A stretch of 64,000 nucleotides of DNA from Oscheius dolichura (taxonomy: Eukaryota > Nematoda > Chromadorea > Rhabditida > Rhabditidae): the NCBI GenBank assembly GCA_932521035.1, contig OW051492.1:9486001-9550000 (forward strand), written 5' to 3'. The first letter of the stretch is position 1. The number at the start of each line of letters is the position of its first letter. The translations under genes and the position numbers were made by a program. Under the pieces are notes generated by a model, which saw only the letters and a list, made by a program, of their open reading frames with translations, searched no databases and was not told the origin of the DNA. This document shows positions 11,598-22,680 of this stretch, in pieces.

Positions 11598-12798
11598 ATG
11601 GGCAATCGGCAGTCGACAAGCATGTCGCAGCAGTCGCGCTCCGTCACCTCTAGCAGTGGATCCAGCCGGCTGGAATATTATCAGAGAAGCTTCACCGTGT
11701 CGTCTGAGGTTCGTTCGACTCTCTGCTAGCCGCGCCAATTCACCCGGTTATCACTGATTTTGTATAGTTTTGCATATGAAAATTCGAAGACAGCAACAAA
11801 AATGATACCGTACAGTGCCTGGAAGCAGCGCCATAGCCAAAAGCGCGTGCTGTAACGGCGCTCCATTCTAACAGCCTGCCAGACTGCATTTTCCTCCATT
11901 TTTTTCGATTATTTCTCGATTTTTTTTCTTTTTCTTCTCTTACAATAATTTCCACGCTGTAGAGATCATGGAAATGAAGAAAAAATCACGAAAAATGGTG
12001 ATAATAGGGATTTTGAGCAATTTTAGAATGGAGAATGGTTACGGGGCGCCCCCGTCGGTACCCCGGCTTCTCTTCAGGGTTTCCTGATGTTTTTATACAT
12101 CTAAAACTTGATTTGTATGTCTAAAAATACTACCCTAATAATAGGCAGATGTCCGTCTGTAAGACCTGTCGTTTGTTCAGATTGACCGGTGAAATGAGAG
12201 AGAAGCAGAAAGTGTCGACCGTTTGATCTTTTCCGACGGTCAAATCTTTTTCGACCGCCAAATTTTTAATCCTAACGCGGCCAAAGGCCCCCGGAGGCAT
12301 ACTAGTAATAAAATAATTTTTTAGGTGGAGATGACGACCACAAACTCGAAAGAAGAAGAGAGTACGGAGGGCAGTTCCGACGAGCTGGAGTCGCTGACCT
12401 CCGGGGTGACGGATATCACCGTCCAAGAGTCGTCGAGTCTCACCACGATGGATACCTCCTTCGGCCTCGTTTCCCTCGTCTCCGAAAATGGCAATTGTGA
12501 TGAATTCCTCTACATTCCCCCGGAGGATGTCAACTATCTGGCAGCCGTCAACCGCTACATGGCCGTGGAGCCCGTTTACCACCCGAAGAAGTCCAAAGTC
12601 AAAGTTGTTCGCCGTCTTCAAACTATCCCCCGCAGCGTCGGCTATTCTCGCATTTTTCGAGAAGTTCAGCGTCGCCGGCCTCCGGTGATTCGAATCGAAG
12701 AAGACGAGCCGACCGTGGAGGAGTCGGAAACGGACGACGGCACGACCGCCTCGCCGATTGACTCCCTCTGGTTGAAGATGCTCAACACTGGATTCTAA
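11598..12798 (+). CDS. Orphan protein, MGNRQS N-terminus
   Basis: I do not recognise this family. Exon 1 (11598-11708) ends TCTGAG before a GTTCGT donor, and exon 2 (12325-12798) follows a TTTTTTAG acceptor. They join in phase to 194 aa. The start MGNRQSTSM fits an N-myristoylation site (Gly-2, Ser-6), suggesting membrane association. The N-terminal half is Ser/Thr/Glu-rich and acidic. The middle holds LYIPPEDVNYLAAVNRYMAV and a basic VKVVRRLQTIPRS patch, followed by REVQRRRPP. The end is acidic and then IDSLWLKMLNTGF. AATAAA lies at 12862-12867. The 616 bp intron carries a family A MITE. Exon 2 has codon-like composition and is secure; exon 1 rests on splice sites and phase only. Confidence 0.6.
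11843..12049. repeat. Family A MITE (orphan gene intron)
   Basis: GCGCGTGCTGTAACGGCGCT CCATTCTAACA at the left and TTTTAGAATGGAGAATGG ... GGGGCGCC at the right, within intron 1 of the MGNRQS gene. Confidence 0.82.
12177..12270 (+). repeat. Repeat shared with 35216-35295
   Basis: CAGATTGACCGGTGAAATGA followed by GAGAGAAGCAGAAAGT and TCGACCGTTTGATCTTTT recurs with few changes at 35216-35295. It lies in the orphan gene intron. The family is not recognised. Confidence 0.8.
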
Positions 12799-14125
12799 AA
12801 AGACTACAATAAACTGGGCTAAAACAACAAATTGAGTAGATGGGAACATTATTATTGATGGAATAAAGCTTGACGAGGGTGAAGTATGTGTTTAAAAAAT
12901 AGATTATGTTGTTGTTCTCATTTTTTTTACATATATTCAATACAAAAACATATGGAAAAGATAAGAAACTCGTCTAGTTTTCACCACCGCGAGATATTGT
13001 ATGTAATCGTCTCGATGTTTACAAGCCGTTGAATAATGAGCGTGCTCAAAAAATCAAATATACAGAAATGTATGAAGCCTCCAGTCAATTTTCTAAACTT
13101 CGTTATCTCATGATTGTGCCGTTTCATTTTATTTTCTTTCTATTGCAAACAACTAAGCACATCAAGCGAAGCATTTTGATACTAAATTCGATAAGCAACT
13201 CATCAAAAAACGAGATTTCACCTCTAGTCGGACGTATATTTGAATAAAACTCATTTTTCCTTATGTGTTTGTTATTTTGTCTCATTTCTTTGTTATTCTA
13301 CTTGATTAGGTTTACCAACTAGAATTACTGTCGAGCGGCCATTTTGGAACAGGCGCGAGGCGCACCATACATTTCTGTATATTTGAACCTTTGTAAAAAA
13401 AAGTATGATCTGTAGTCAAAAATTGTGATGTACATCTTCCATTTTTCCTTATTCATTTGTTGTTTTCTCTACTTCTTTGCTATTCTACCTGAAAAAAGAA
13501 GCAAAAATATAAAATGAGGCAGATGATGAGGATACCTCCCAGAATGATCCGACTTGAAATCGGTGCCGACTCGGCCGTTAGGTTTCGAAATTTCGCTTTT
13601 CGTCACTCTTCCTCATTTCTTTTCCTTCTTCAGTTGCTACTTATTTCTGTGTTCGTTTTCTAACAAAAAGCAGCAGTGTTATAGTAAAATGCAAAACGGC
13701 ATCAATTTTTTGCTTGTTCAAGTCTGCATGTCTGTTTCATATCTATATTTGCCTCTAACTGAAGAACGTAGCTCTCCTGCTTTTGTTTGAGAATCTGGCC
13801 ACTTGCTACTGCTTTTTGATGTACTTTCATGAAAAACAAATGCAAGCACGACAACTTTCACAGCTAGGAAAAATAAAAAAGATTGTTGATTTTTGCACAC
13901 CTTTCTATTTGTCTAGTAATCCTCTGCCGTCCGTTGCTTTTTTGCTCTGTAGTATATTTTTCTGTTCTTCTTTCTAGCAAAAAAAAATATTACAACTTCA
14001 TCGCCATATGTTCGCTTTTTTTGCGTAAAAGAATAGAAAATACTTTTGTATGGTTTGAAGCATCTTTCTATAAAACTTTTTCTTGCTATTCTATGCCAAT
14101 TTTTCATGTTTCAGTACAACTCTAA
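12799..14125. other. Intergenic, AT-rich
   Basis: No gene is supported. A 22 bp sequence around ATATACAGAAATGTATG at 13058 reappears inverted at 13369 (CATACATTTCTGTATAT), suggesting a small inverted-repeat element of about 330 bp. The last ~100 bp is a pyrimidine-rich outron ending in TTTCAG before the Skp1-related gene. Confidence 0.45.
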
Positions 14126-15064
14126 ATGCCTACCGAAGAAGTCAAACCTACAGAAGAGGTTCAAGTAAAGCCTGCTGAAGACGATGCAGCCAAGCCTGCC
14201 GAAGTGGATGCAGTCCCGAAGATGAAATTTGTCCTGGTGGCCAAGGACGACGAGATGGTCATTGTTTCCGAAGATGTCGCCTTCCAGTCGAACCTGCTCA
14301 AGAAAATGGTCTCGGATCTGGGAATCACCAGTTCTGATGACAAGAGGCTGGAGGATCCTCTTCCCGTGTCGAATGTCAATGGCTGGACGTTAAAGAAGAT
14401 TCTGGAATGGTGTGAAGTGCATAAGGGAGAAGTTTACAAGCCGAAGGAAGAATACGAAGATCCTCGAATCACTCTGACCCCCGAAGACAAGGAATACTTG
14501 AACGTCACATGCGAAGAGCTTTGTGATATGCTCATGGTTAGCCTTTTTTCTTTTCTTTTTCTTTGAACAGATTATATAACCGTTCTTCAAGCCCAAAATG
14601 TTGTACTGAGTATGAGCGACTGTATTCTCGTTCAGTGTTATTCAGTTCTTCCACGTTAGACTAATTTAAAACATGATTGATGACCCTATAACGCTTGCTT
14701 GTAGTAGTTGAAGACGGTTATATAATTTATTACAGAAAAGGAAGGTGCTTTGAGGATTGCGTTTCGCAAATGAGGAAATTAGACGATAAAAATCGCCAGT
14801 ATCTGAAAAATGGTATCTACTTGAAGATCTCGAAGCTCCTTCCTTTTTCATTGGAAAATCATATGGTTCTTTTTTAAATGATTATTTTAGGGAGCGAACT
14901 ATCTTGATATTCCTGGATTGATTGACATCATCACTCAAAGTATTGCCGACATGGCCAAAGACAAGACGGTCAAAGAGATACGCCTAATCTATGGACTCGA
15001 GAACGACTTCACTCCCGAGGAAGACAGCGAAATGAAGAAACGCTTTGAATGGGTCGATGCGTAG
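14126..15064 (+). CDS. Skp1-related protein (SCF ubiquitin ligase adaptor)
   Basis: Skp1 proteins link cullin-1 to F-box proteins in SCF E3 ubiquitin ligases; nematodes have expanded families (skr genes). Two exons (14126-14536, 14891-15064) give 194 aa in phase. An unusual Glu/Pro/Lys-rich leader of about 30 aa precedes the BTB/POZ-like Skp1 fold (VPKMKFVLVAKDDEMVIVSE, then LPVSNVNGWTLKKILEWCEV HKGE). The C-terminal Skp1 domain follows: NYLDIPGLIDIITQSIADMA, KTVKEIRLIYGLENDFTPEE and the family-typical FEWVDA end. A TTTCAG acceptor lies 11 nt upstream of the ATG. AATAAA is at 15127-15132. The 354 bp intron splits at LCDMLM/GANYLD, the same place as in the broken copy at 31385, which must descend from a related gene. 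Confidence 0.92.
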
Positions 15065-15773
15065 GTCTACTTGTATGTCATTGTATAAAAATCTATTTCT
15101 TTCTGCTCTAATCTTCATTTTTTTCAAATAAACGACTAAAAAACACCTGGTGGATAATTGGAGGAGCCGGGTCAGCTGTCAGCTCTACATATTGCAAAGT
15201 ATCTACTCTTCGTTGATCTTTATCTACATTTGCAATAATTTCAAAGGATGTTGAGAGATCAGTGATTACTACCATCCAAGTGTACATGCTGCGTGTAGAT
15301 CAGCCTGTCGAGGTTAATGAAAGCCTATTCACTGGATAATTTGTTGTGGAGTAGGTACACAAGAAATAAGGAAAACATCATTTTTTGCTCTTGATTGAAT
15401 AATATATTGCCGTGTGCTGAAGACCAAAGACAGCAAATACGTCACAGTTACTCAGCCCGTTGCGCCTGGAGGACGCAGCTTGCCTAGACGAACTTTATTT
15501 TGTTTTTGCTTTGATCCAGAACTAAAAAATTCGTTGGCTTGAGATCTTCTCCTACCGTAACATTTCTAAATATACGGATGTCTCCTGCAAAAATGCTGAC
15601 AGACGAGGGCGGGGAAGAGATTCGAGACTCAATTACGCCCACTTCCAAAGGTATTCATTATAGTTCAGGGAGATCTCTTCCGCCAAATGTGTCCGTTTCT
15701 CTTTATCTGTCTCGTGGAGTTTGTACACAAAAAAAGAAAAGAACAAAAAGATCAGTGACATTTTTGACTGTGA

Positions 15774-15950
15774 CAGTGCGCGCGTAAACAGCAGGCATCC
15801 GTTGTTTTGTGCGGCGCGTTAGACGAAATTCGCTGGCAAAATTTAAACTGCTTTTTTCTACGGGTTTTTGATATTTTTATAATTTCTAAATTGGTTATTC
15901 GTAATCAGCAGAAAATTCTGAATATTTTCAAACTAATATTTTGTTCTGTC
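15774..15950 (+). repeat. Family C interspersed repeat
   Basis: GTAAACAGCAGGCATCCG, then AGACGAAATTCGCTGGCAAA, then ATTGGTTATTCGTAATCAGC AGAAAATTCTGAATATT. Same block order and orientation as the copy in the tyrosinase intron. Confidence 0.8.
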
Positions 15951-16479
15951 AAGGTAATTTAGGACGCAGGGAGCCTATACTAATCCACATCGCGTTAGAC
16001 CATTCACAGTGCTGATTTTTGATTTTCTACCCAAACCAGACTATATATCCTTTTGTTTATGGTCGAGTGAGAGTCTTATAAAATCATATTTGTGTACGAT
16101 AATTAAGTAAAACACGTGAATACGACGCCCGCATTGCACCTGTTGAGAGTTGGACTCCGCCGCGTTTCCATTTTCTGCTGCTTGTACTTGAACATTCCAT
16201 GTTTTTCAGTAAAAAAAAATACAAACTTTGTTTTACGATCTTATTATAACGTTTCCAATACCGTAAGATATGTAAACAGAAGAAAGGGAGCCCAGAACCC
16301 CCTCCAGCAATTCCAGAACCCTGTTATCGTATCTAGTCACTCCTGGAAACCTTTTGGGGGAATTTGGATATCCAGAAGCTTTTCAGGAGCTCAATTTCTC
16401 CCTAAAAAATTCATCCAGATGGCTCAAAATCTTTCTAAAAGCTAAAATTCTCCTAAAAAGCCACCAGAAAACAGTTTGA

Positions 16480-16581
16480 GGTGCCTCCGCACCCGTAAAA
16501 TCTCGGCAGCTGGGCGAGTAGAACTGTGTGCGCCTCCAATTACCAGTTCTCTTTGCTGTCGAAATTTTACGGGTGCAGGCG
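16480..16581. repeat. Family B fold-back element
   Basis: Left arm CACCCGTAAAATCTCGGCAG at 16490-16509; right arm AAATTTTACGGGTGCAGGCG at about 16560-16580. Short spacer, no flanking extended arms. Confidence 0.8.
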
Positions 16582-18003
16582 TGTACCATTTCCTGGTTGA
16601 AATTGAAATCCTGTCAACTTTCGGTCAATTTTCCTGCACCCGTAAAGTCTCGGCAGCTCTGGGGATAGTCAATCCTCTATAAAATCTGCTTTTAGGATCA
16701 CAGTCAAAGAAAAAATAAACATTGCCGAGCAGCTCCCTGTAACTCCGGGGAAAGCTGTCTCTCTCATGGCTTCGGCCAATTTTTGAGCAAATTTTTGGAA
16801 AAGTCACCTCCTTTTCGGATGTGGCGACAGCACAAAACTGGACTGGAGTGATCCAGGTTCTGAAGTTTTAAATCAGGTCAGAGGTGTAGATTTTCTGATA
16901 CCATATAACAATGTACGACCGATTACTACTGAAGAATCCGGGTCACTTTCCCTTACGGTTGCCACGGGACGGGACGGCGCCGCCCCGCAAACTCTTTCCG
17001 TTTATATAAGCTTACCGTCTTTTACAGTACTGCCATAGTATGTATAAAACAAAAGCTTAGCGTCTGTAGAATTCTACTGTGAAAAGAAATTTTAAAAAAA
17101 TAATAGGTAAAATAAGTTATAGTCCATTTCAAATGCAAAAAACTCAAAATTGAATTTTTTAAAGGAAAAGTCGAATCTAGGTCGAGCATTTTCCCGTCTA
17201 GAACCTCAATTTTTGCATGCATTTTTATGCGGATTTCACACATGTTGTGATTGTTTTCATTATTACAGATGCTTATTTGGACTATGAGCTATCAAAAAAC
17301 GTAAAAACAGCCGAAATCTATGTCAAATTGAATTACCGAAAATTTTGTGAGAAATGGAATTCGAAAAATTTGAAGGTCTGCTCCGCGCGCGAAAGACTTT
17401 TCCATTTGAAACAGACTATATAGACACAAATATCATAAAAACTCAACCAAAATCAACGTTACATCCCGTTTGACAACCCTACTTCCCCTGCACCCGTACA
17501 GTCTCGGCACCTCTGTCGAAGGATTTTTTGGAGGTGGCGACAAATTTAGGACCACCACAGCCACTTCGTCCCAGATCTGACACTCCTAGCCTCTATAATT
17601 TCTTTTTATTCAATTTCCTCCCGTGTAGGTCACGTAGAGATAAAAAAATGTCAACGTGCGCCATTACCTCACCGTGAATTGAAAGAATCAGTATAATCAA
17701 ACACGCCTTTCGTCTTCTCAATTCCATTTCTCAACTTCTGGCGGCGGATCATTAATTATTCCGGTCTTTTCCTTTAAAAAGGAACCAGCTGATAATTTTT
17801 AGAATTGTGTGACATTTCCCCCGCTTTGAGCTCAATTTCGAAGAAATTATTCTATGATCCGCCTTCTCAATTCTCTTTATTCTGGTCTTTCCTCTTTGCT
17901 TTCACCAGAATGAGGAAAAATCCCTCGTTGCCGCCAATTTGGGGGTACTGTAGTTCTTTTTAAAGCGCTCCTCTCCTCTAATGACCCAGTAAAAGGCTCG
18001 CTC

Positions 18004-18134
18004 CTCGATAGTCCGATCTCCTGCACCTGTAAAGTCTCGGCAGCTGAAGGATCTAGTAAAGGGACGCACTTATCAATAGGGGCGGAAATGCCGAGATTTT
18101 ACGGGTGCAGGGGATCGGACTATCGGGGACCGAG
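18004..18134. repeat. Family B fold-back element, long arms
   Basis: The arms extend beyond the core: CTCGATAGTCCGATCTCC plus GCACCTGTAAAGTCTCGG at the left, and CCGAGATTTTACGGGTGCAG plus GGATCGGACTATCGGGG at the right. The arms are about 40 bp around a ~45 bp loop. Confidence 0.88.
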
Positions 18135-18614
18135 TCTCAAATCTTCTTGATTTTCATTTCCACCACTCAGAATCCGGAAAAGATGATCATTTTTCGACGG
18201 AAAGGTCTCGAAGCGCTCTATCTTTGTGTTGGAAGTCTATACGGAGGGAGTAATTGAGCAAAACACGTCTAACGGAAGGGCGTGGGCAGGGGCTACTCGG
18301 GGAAATAAGGAAATTGGCTGGTCTATTCGATCTTTTCCCCTTGTTCCTCCAGATTCTCCCTGTCCATTTCATTCTCTCCCTCCCTGGTCTTTCTGGCCCA
18401 AAAATCATCTTCTCCCCTACCAATTTTCCCATTTCAGATTGAGAACAACAAGAGAGAAAATACTCCCCTTTGATGATTGATGACCTTTATTAATCTTTGA
18501 GCCTCCTGGTCGTCGTTAATTTTTCATATTATTCGAGAGTAGAAAGAAGCGCGTGTTCGTAGGGAATCCCCCTCTTTCCGAGAGATCAAGGTCCCACCAC
18601 GAAGTCCTCCTCTG

Positions 18615-21364
18615 ATGAATACAACACCAGAAATGCTCCAATTCAATGTTGACGATCGTGTTAGCTATTATGAAAATGTGAGTTTTGAACCCGTGACATT
18701 TCGCGGTCTAAAATGACTGTGACGCAGTAGGCTCGGTCCCCCCGGCTAGTCCGATACCCTGCACCCCTAATGTCTCGGCAAGACAAAGGTATAAATGCGT
18801 GTACCAGTTTTGAATAAAAATGAACCAACTGCCGAGACTTTACGGGTGCAGGGGAGCGGACTATCGAGGACCGAACTATGAGGGTGGATAATGAGCTGAT
18901 TTTAGATTCCATCGTTCGCTGCCCAGGCCCTGACGCTCCTCTTCGGCTGTCCTCTGAATATCTTCCTCGCCGTGAGGCTGGCCCATCAGGGGAAGAACAA
19001 TATCCTCCCGAAATTCGCTTACCCACTGATTATTCGACATCTCTTCGACGCCTTCGTCGGGTTTTTCAATACTTGGAGTGATTTGGTGAGTTTTACCTCC
19101 CCATTTTTTTTCTATCTATAAAATTCCAGAATTGGCTAGGAATCTTGACTACCACTGCGGTTACGGACTATATGGCCTACGTTGTCTATATTTCTCTGGA
19201 TACCTTGGCGTTTGTCTGTGATTTGTTGACTATTGCCAATTGGAAAATCACTATAAACAGGTAATACCAGTAATTCCTACCGTAGCCCACTCGAAACTTC
19301 CACAATTTCCAGTTTTCTTCCAGAGTTCTCCCAATTATAGCCCCACTGAGTTTACTGGCTTCCGTTTGGCAACCCTAGGAATTATTGAAAACTTTGGGGA
19401 AGGGTTTGGCTACTAGGAGCCTTTCTAAACACCCCGATCCCCCACCGTTTTATAGAGAAGACAAACTACTTGAAGGCTAAGGCTCGACCCTCGATAGTCC
19501 GATCCCCCTGTACCCGTAAAGTCTCGGCAGGAGGATCATCTTTATTCCAAACTGTTACAAAACTTTGACGCCTTTATACCTTTTTCTTGCCGAGACTTTA
19601 CGGGCGCAGGAGATCGGACTATCGAGGATCGAACTGTCGACATTCCCTCAAGATCCTAAGAGAGCCGCTGGGCCCGGTTGGACGGTTCTGAAAGGACTGG
19701 ACGGGATCCCGGGTTCCCCTTCTTTTCTTATGGTATTAGAAAAAGTGACGCGGCTATTTTGCTTCCTGTGGAACCAAAAATCAGGGAAATCTACACGCCG
19801 TCGATTAAATTTCCGCTCTCTATTCACGGGATTGGAAACAATAGAGACGGGGTCGGGGGACTTTTTTCCTTCCATGGGTAAATAAATAAAAACAGGAGGC
19901 TGTATCCAGTAATTAGGAGGGGCGCACGATCATCTTTGGTCAGTACGAATAATAGAAAATGGGGAAAATATATGAATAGAGTCAATTTTATGTTGCAGTA
20001 CAACTGATGTGGACAAGGCCATCCTGGTTTTTATTCCAATTTTGACAATTATCACCCTTTTGATCACGACAGCGACGACGTATGTGCCTCTTTTTATACC
20101 CGGAACGGAGGTAAGATCAACACAAATTACGGTAATATCCAGGAAAGAAAGGGGGCGCGCGCCGTAACCTTGCTCCATTCTAAAACAGCTCCAAATTGCT
20201 ATTTCTACCATTTTTTATGATATTTTTTAAAATTTTTATGATCTTAACAGCGTAGAGATTACTGTAAAGAAGGAAAAATAGAAAAAAAACCTAGAAATAA
20301 CTGAGAAAAATGAAGAAAAACGGCGTCTGACAGGTTGTTGGAATGGAGCGCGGTTACAGCGCGCCCTTTTCAAAATAGATTACTGTAGTTCCCATATTTT
20401 CAGTATTGGAACAGTACAATCTACAATTATAATAATCTCGTACGGATAATTATCTTCACTGCCATATTTATGACCTACTATTTGGAGGTTCGTCGAGTCC
20501 GGTCCTCATTTTATTCCAGCTTTACTGTCGAATTTAATAAACGTTTTATGAAATACTTTAAGATTGAGGTAGGGAAAATATTAAAAGTAAAATTAAAAAA
20601 ACGAAATTTTAGACAACAATTAGGACATTCCATTGTCTGGTGATAGTTACCCGCTCCGTTGTCTATTACGCCCTCATGGGACGGTTGACAATTGACGTTC
20701 CAGGACCTCTGGTTACTGTAATTCTTTATCAGGTAAGTATTGCAATTGATATTTGGAGTACCGTAGTCCCATGACAGTCCTTTAAATTAAAAGAAAATCC
20801 ACTAAAAACAGTCCATTTGGCTTTACTTTATAAATTGCGGATACAGTACTTTAAACCGCCATTATATCAGAATTTGACCATTAAACTTGGATTTTTTTGA
20901 TGTAATCAGATAGAGCACATTTTTTTCTATCTAATGATAGCACATACACTATATTAAAATAGTTATGGGATACTGTAAGGGCTCGAGAATGAGACTAGAG
21001 AGCGCGCTACCCCCTGTCTTCCCCCGTTTTCGAGATTCAAGCGTTTTTCAAGGTCTTACAGCGAAAATTCCCACTTTTTCTACTATATATGGGTATTTAT
21101 TAGGCTATTAACATTGCTAAGTATTCTAAAAATCCGCCTTATTTTCAGATAGACTGGAGCCTTGCTTGCCTACTGCCTCTAGTCCGAGCCATTGTCATAG
21201 CCTGGATCTTTCCTAATCTTCTCAGGCAATCGGTAGGTCTTTTCCTTTTAAAAATAAAGGTTCTTTTCTTGTAGAATATGGTAAAAAACAGCAGTAACAG
21301 TACAGAAACATGGAATGAGACGGCCCAAGCCCAACAACGAGCGAAAAGCATAGGCGTGACGTGA
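18615..21364 (+). CDS. Seven-transmembrane receptor, chemoreceptor-like
   Basis: Eight exons (18615-18677, 18906-19085, 19130-19260, 19999-20110, 20404-20568, 20613-20732, 21149-21232, 21275-21364) join in phase to 314 aa. Hydrophobic segments are evenly spread: LTLLFGCPLNIFLAVRLAHQ (TM1), AYPLIIRHLFDAFVGFFN (TM2), AVTDYMAYVVYISLDTLAFV (TM3), AILVFIPILTIITLLITT (TM4), VRIIIFTAIFMTYYLEVRR (TM5), LVIVTRSVVYYALMGRL (TM6), CLLPLVRAIVIAWIFPNLL (TM7). Length, topology and an N-glycan-rich short N-terminus fit nematode serpentine receptors, but I cannot assign the sr class. The C-tail is Ser/Asn/Gln-rich. AATAAA is at 21377-21382. Introns 1 and 3 contain family B fold-backs and intron 4 a family A MITE, while intron 2 is about 44 bp. 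It is likely a functional sensory GPCR. Confidence 0.75.
18738..18878. repeat. Family B fold-back (7TM gene intron 1)
   Basis: The left arm CTGCACCCCTAATGTCTCGG is mutated; the right arm is CCGAGACTTTACGGGTGCAG followed by GGAGCGGACTATCGAGG. The right arm ends about 28 bp from the exon 2 acceptor. Confidence 0.85.
19484..19638. repeat. Family B fold-back (7TM gene intron 3)
   Basis: CTCGATAGTCCGATCCCC, CTGTACCCGTAAAGTCTCGG, a spacer with AGGATCATCTTTATTCCAAA, then CCGAGACTTTACGGGCGCAG and GATCGGACTATCGAGGATCG. The spacer is shared with the copies at 22968, 46920 and 60576. Confidence 0.9.
20154..20365. repeat. Family A MITE (7TM gene intron 4)
   Basis: GCGCGCGCCGTAACCTTGCT ... CTTAACAGCGTAGAGATTAC ... 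GAATGGAGCGCGGTTACAGC. A full-length copy inserted about 40 bp after the donor. Confidence 0.9.
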
Positions 21365-22239
21365 ATTTATGAAGAGAATAAAGAATTCTATCATTTTTTG
21401 CCATCCTCGGACTCCGTTCTTTTAACCATAAGATTCTACGTCGAAAATTATCCGAGAAAGCCAATTTTCTACTCTGGATACCGTAATCCTGATTTCTAAT
21501 CCGGGAAAGAAGGCGCGCGGGAAGGGAGGCTGATAAAACCCTCATTTTAGCTCTAAAATTATCAAATTTGGTATCAATCGATTCCTCTTGACGAGACAAG
21601 TTCAATGATATTAGTTTCAACCAGATTGAAGAAGATTCCGCCGAGTAACGCCCTTTCGAAGAGAAGGCGCCGTGCAGAAGGGTGCCAAGGGTGGATTTGA
21701 AGAAGAAAAAACAATAAATATAAAATTTATGAAAAGAGACATGCTCACTTTGAAGAGTAGCTTTCAAGACGTTTCAGCCGATAGTACTCGTCCGGGAGTG
21801 TTTTCAACTTCAAAATTCATTCTCACCTGTCGAAAACAGTCCTTTCATCATATCTACAAAATGGTCGTTACTTCCACAAAAATCTCTCGGAGACTCACCA
21901 ATATTGCCCATTTTTCACTGACACTCCTTTTTTTATTTATCCTTCTGTTTCCCTCCACGTTTATTTCGATGTCCATCTTGATAAGATAGTAATCTTTTCC
22001 AATGACAGATATCGTTGCAAAAATTACTACAGCTTCAATCGTTCGCTGGTGTGTTACGTTCCAAAAACCTAGAATTTTTGGGATTTTTGTCTTCGAAATT
22101 CCATTGTTTTTGTGACAAGCTACCTCCACTATCTATTCTACAAGATTCTACGTCAAAAATCATCCAGGAAAGCAAAATTTTAGTCCAGCATATCGCGCGT
22201 CGCACGAAGCGCTCGAATCGAAAGAGCCTTGGAAACTGG

Positions 22240-22381
22240 TCACTTGGCTCGGTTTTCGATAATCCGGTCCCCTGCACCCGTAAAATCTCGGCTAAAATCT
22301 AAAGGCGGCGCAGTTTTATAGCAGTTTTGAATAAAGATGATCCGGCTGCCGAGACTTTACGGGCGCAGAGGATCGGAGGAG
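22240..22381. repeat. Family B fold-back element
   Basis: CCCTGCACCCGTAAAATCTC at the left and GAGACTTTACGGGCGCAGAG GATCGG at the right, with the extended left arm TTTTCGATAATCCGGTC. Confidence 0.85.
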
Positions 22382-22654
22382 GCTGACTCAACGGCGTTGA
22401 AGGGACCAATACTGTTTTCACATCCAACAGAACATTCCCCTGAATCATGTAGATCGCCACTAGGAGTTGGCAAGGAAGTAAACATAGTGTTCCCCCATGC
22501 CGTCACTTTCTCCTGACTCATCCGACGTCTTTAGTTACTTTCTGCTCCCGCCGCACCCGTTGCCCCATGCCCCGACAACTATTTACTCTGGCCACAGATC
22601 AACCTAGAAAAGAACTGAATCACGGAGAACACGGGTTGTTGCATGTCTAACAAG

Positions 22655-22662
22655 ACTATATA
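22655..22662 (+). promoter_or_regulatory. TATA-like box of the MFS transporter
   Basis: CTATATAAAC lies about 20 bp upstream of the first ATG at 22681. The spacing is short, so translation might instead begin at the in-frame ATG at 22744. Confidence 0.45.
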
Positions 22663-22680
22663 AACAAGGGAGGAGGAAGA

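Larger units (their letters stand above)
15065..18614. other. Repeat-rich intergenic region
   Basis: No gene is supported across 3.5 kb. It holds a family C copy (15774-15950), family B fold-backs (16480-16581, 18004-18134) and solo family B arms at 16630-16662 and 17487-17512. The open frames here are short and cross repeat sequence. The segment 16116-16445 has one open frame but no recognisable protein and no start context. Confidence 0.5.
21365..22680. other. Intergenic
   Basis: No supported gene. The minus-strand open frame 21222-21767 overlaps the final receptor exons and lacks recognisable motifs. It holds a family B fold-back at 22240-22381. A TATATAAA box at 22655-22662 lies just upstream of the transporter start. 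Confidence 0.5.

Noticed and set aside
21222-21767. Minus-strand 181-codon frame after the 7TM gene
   Set aside because: It overlaps the last receptor exons antisense and has no recognisable domain.
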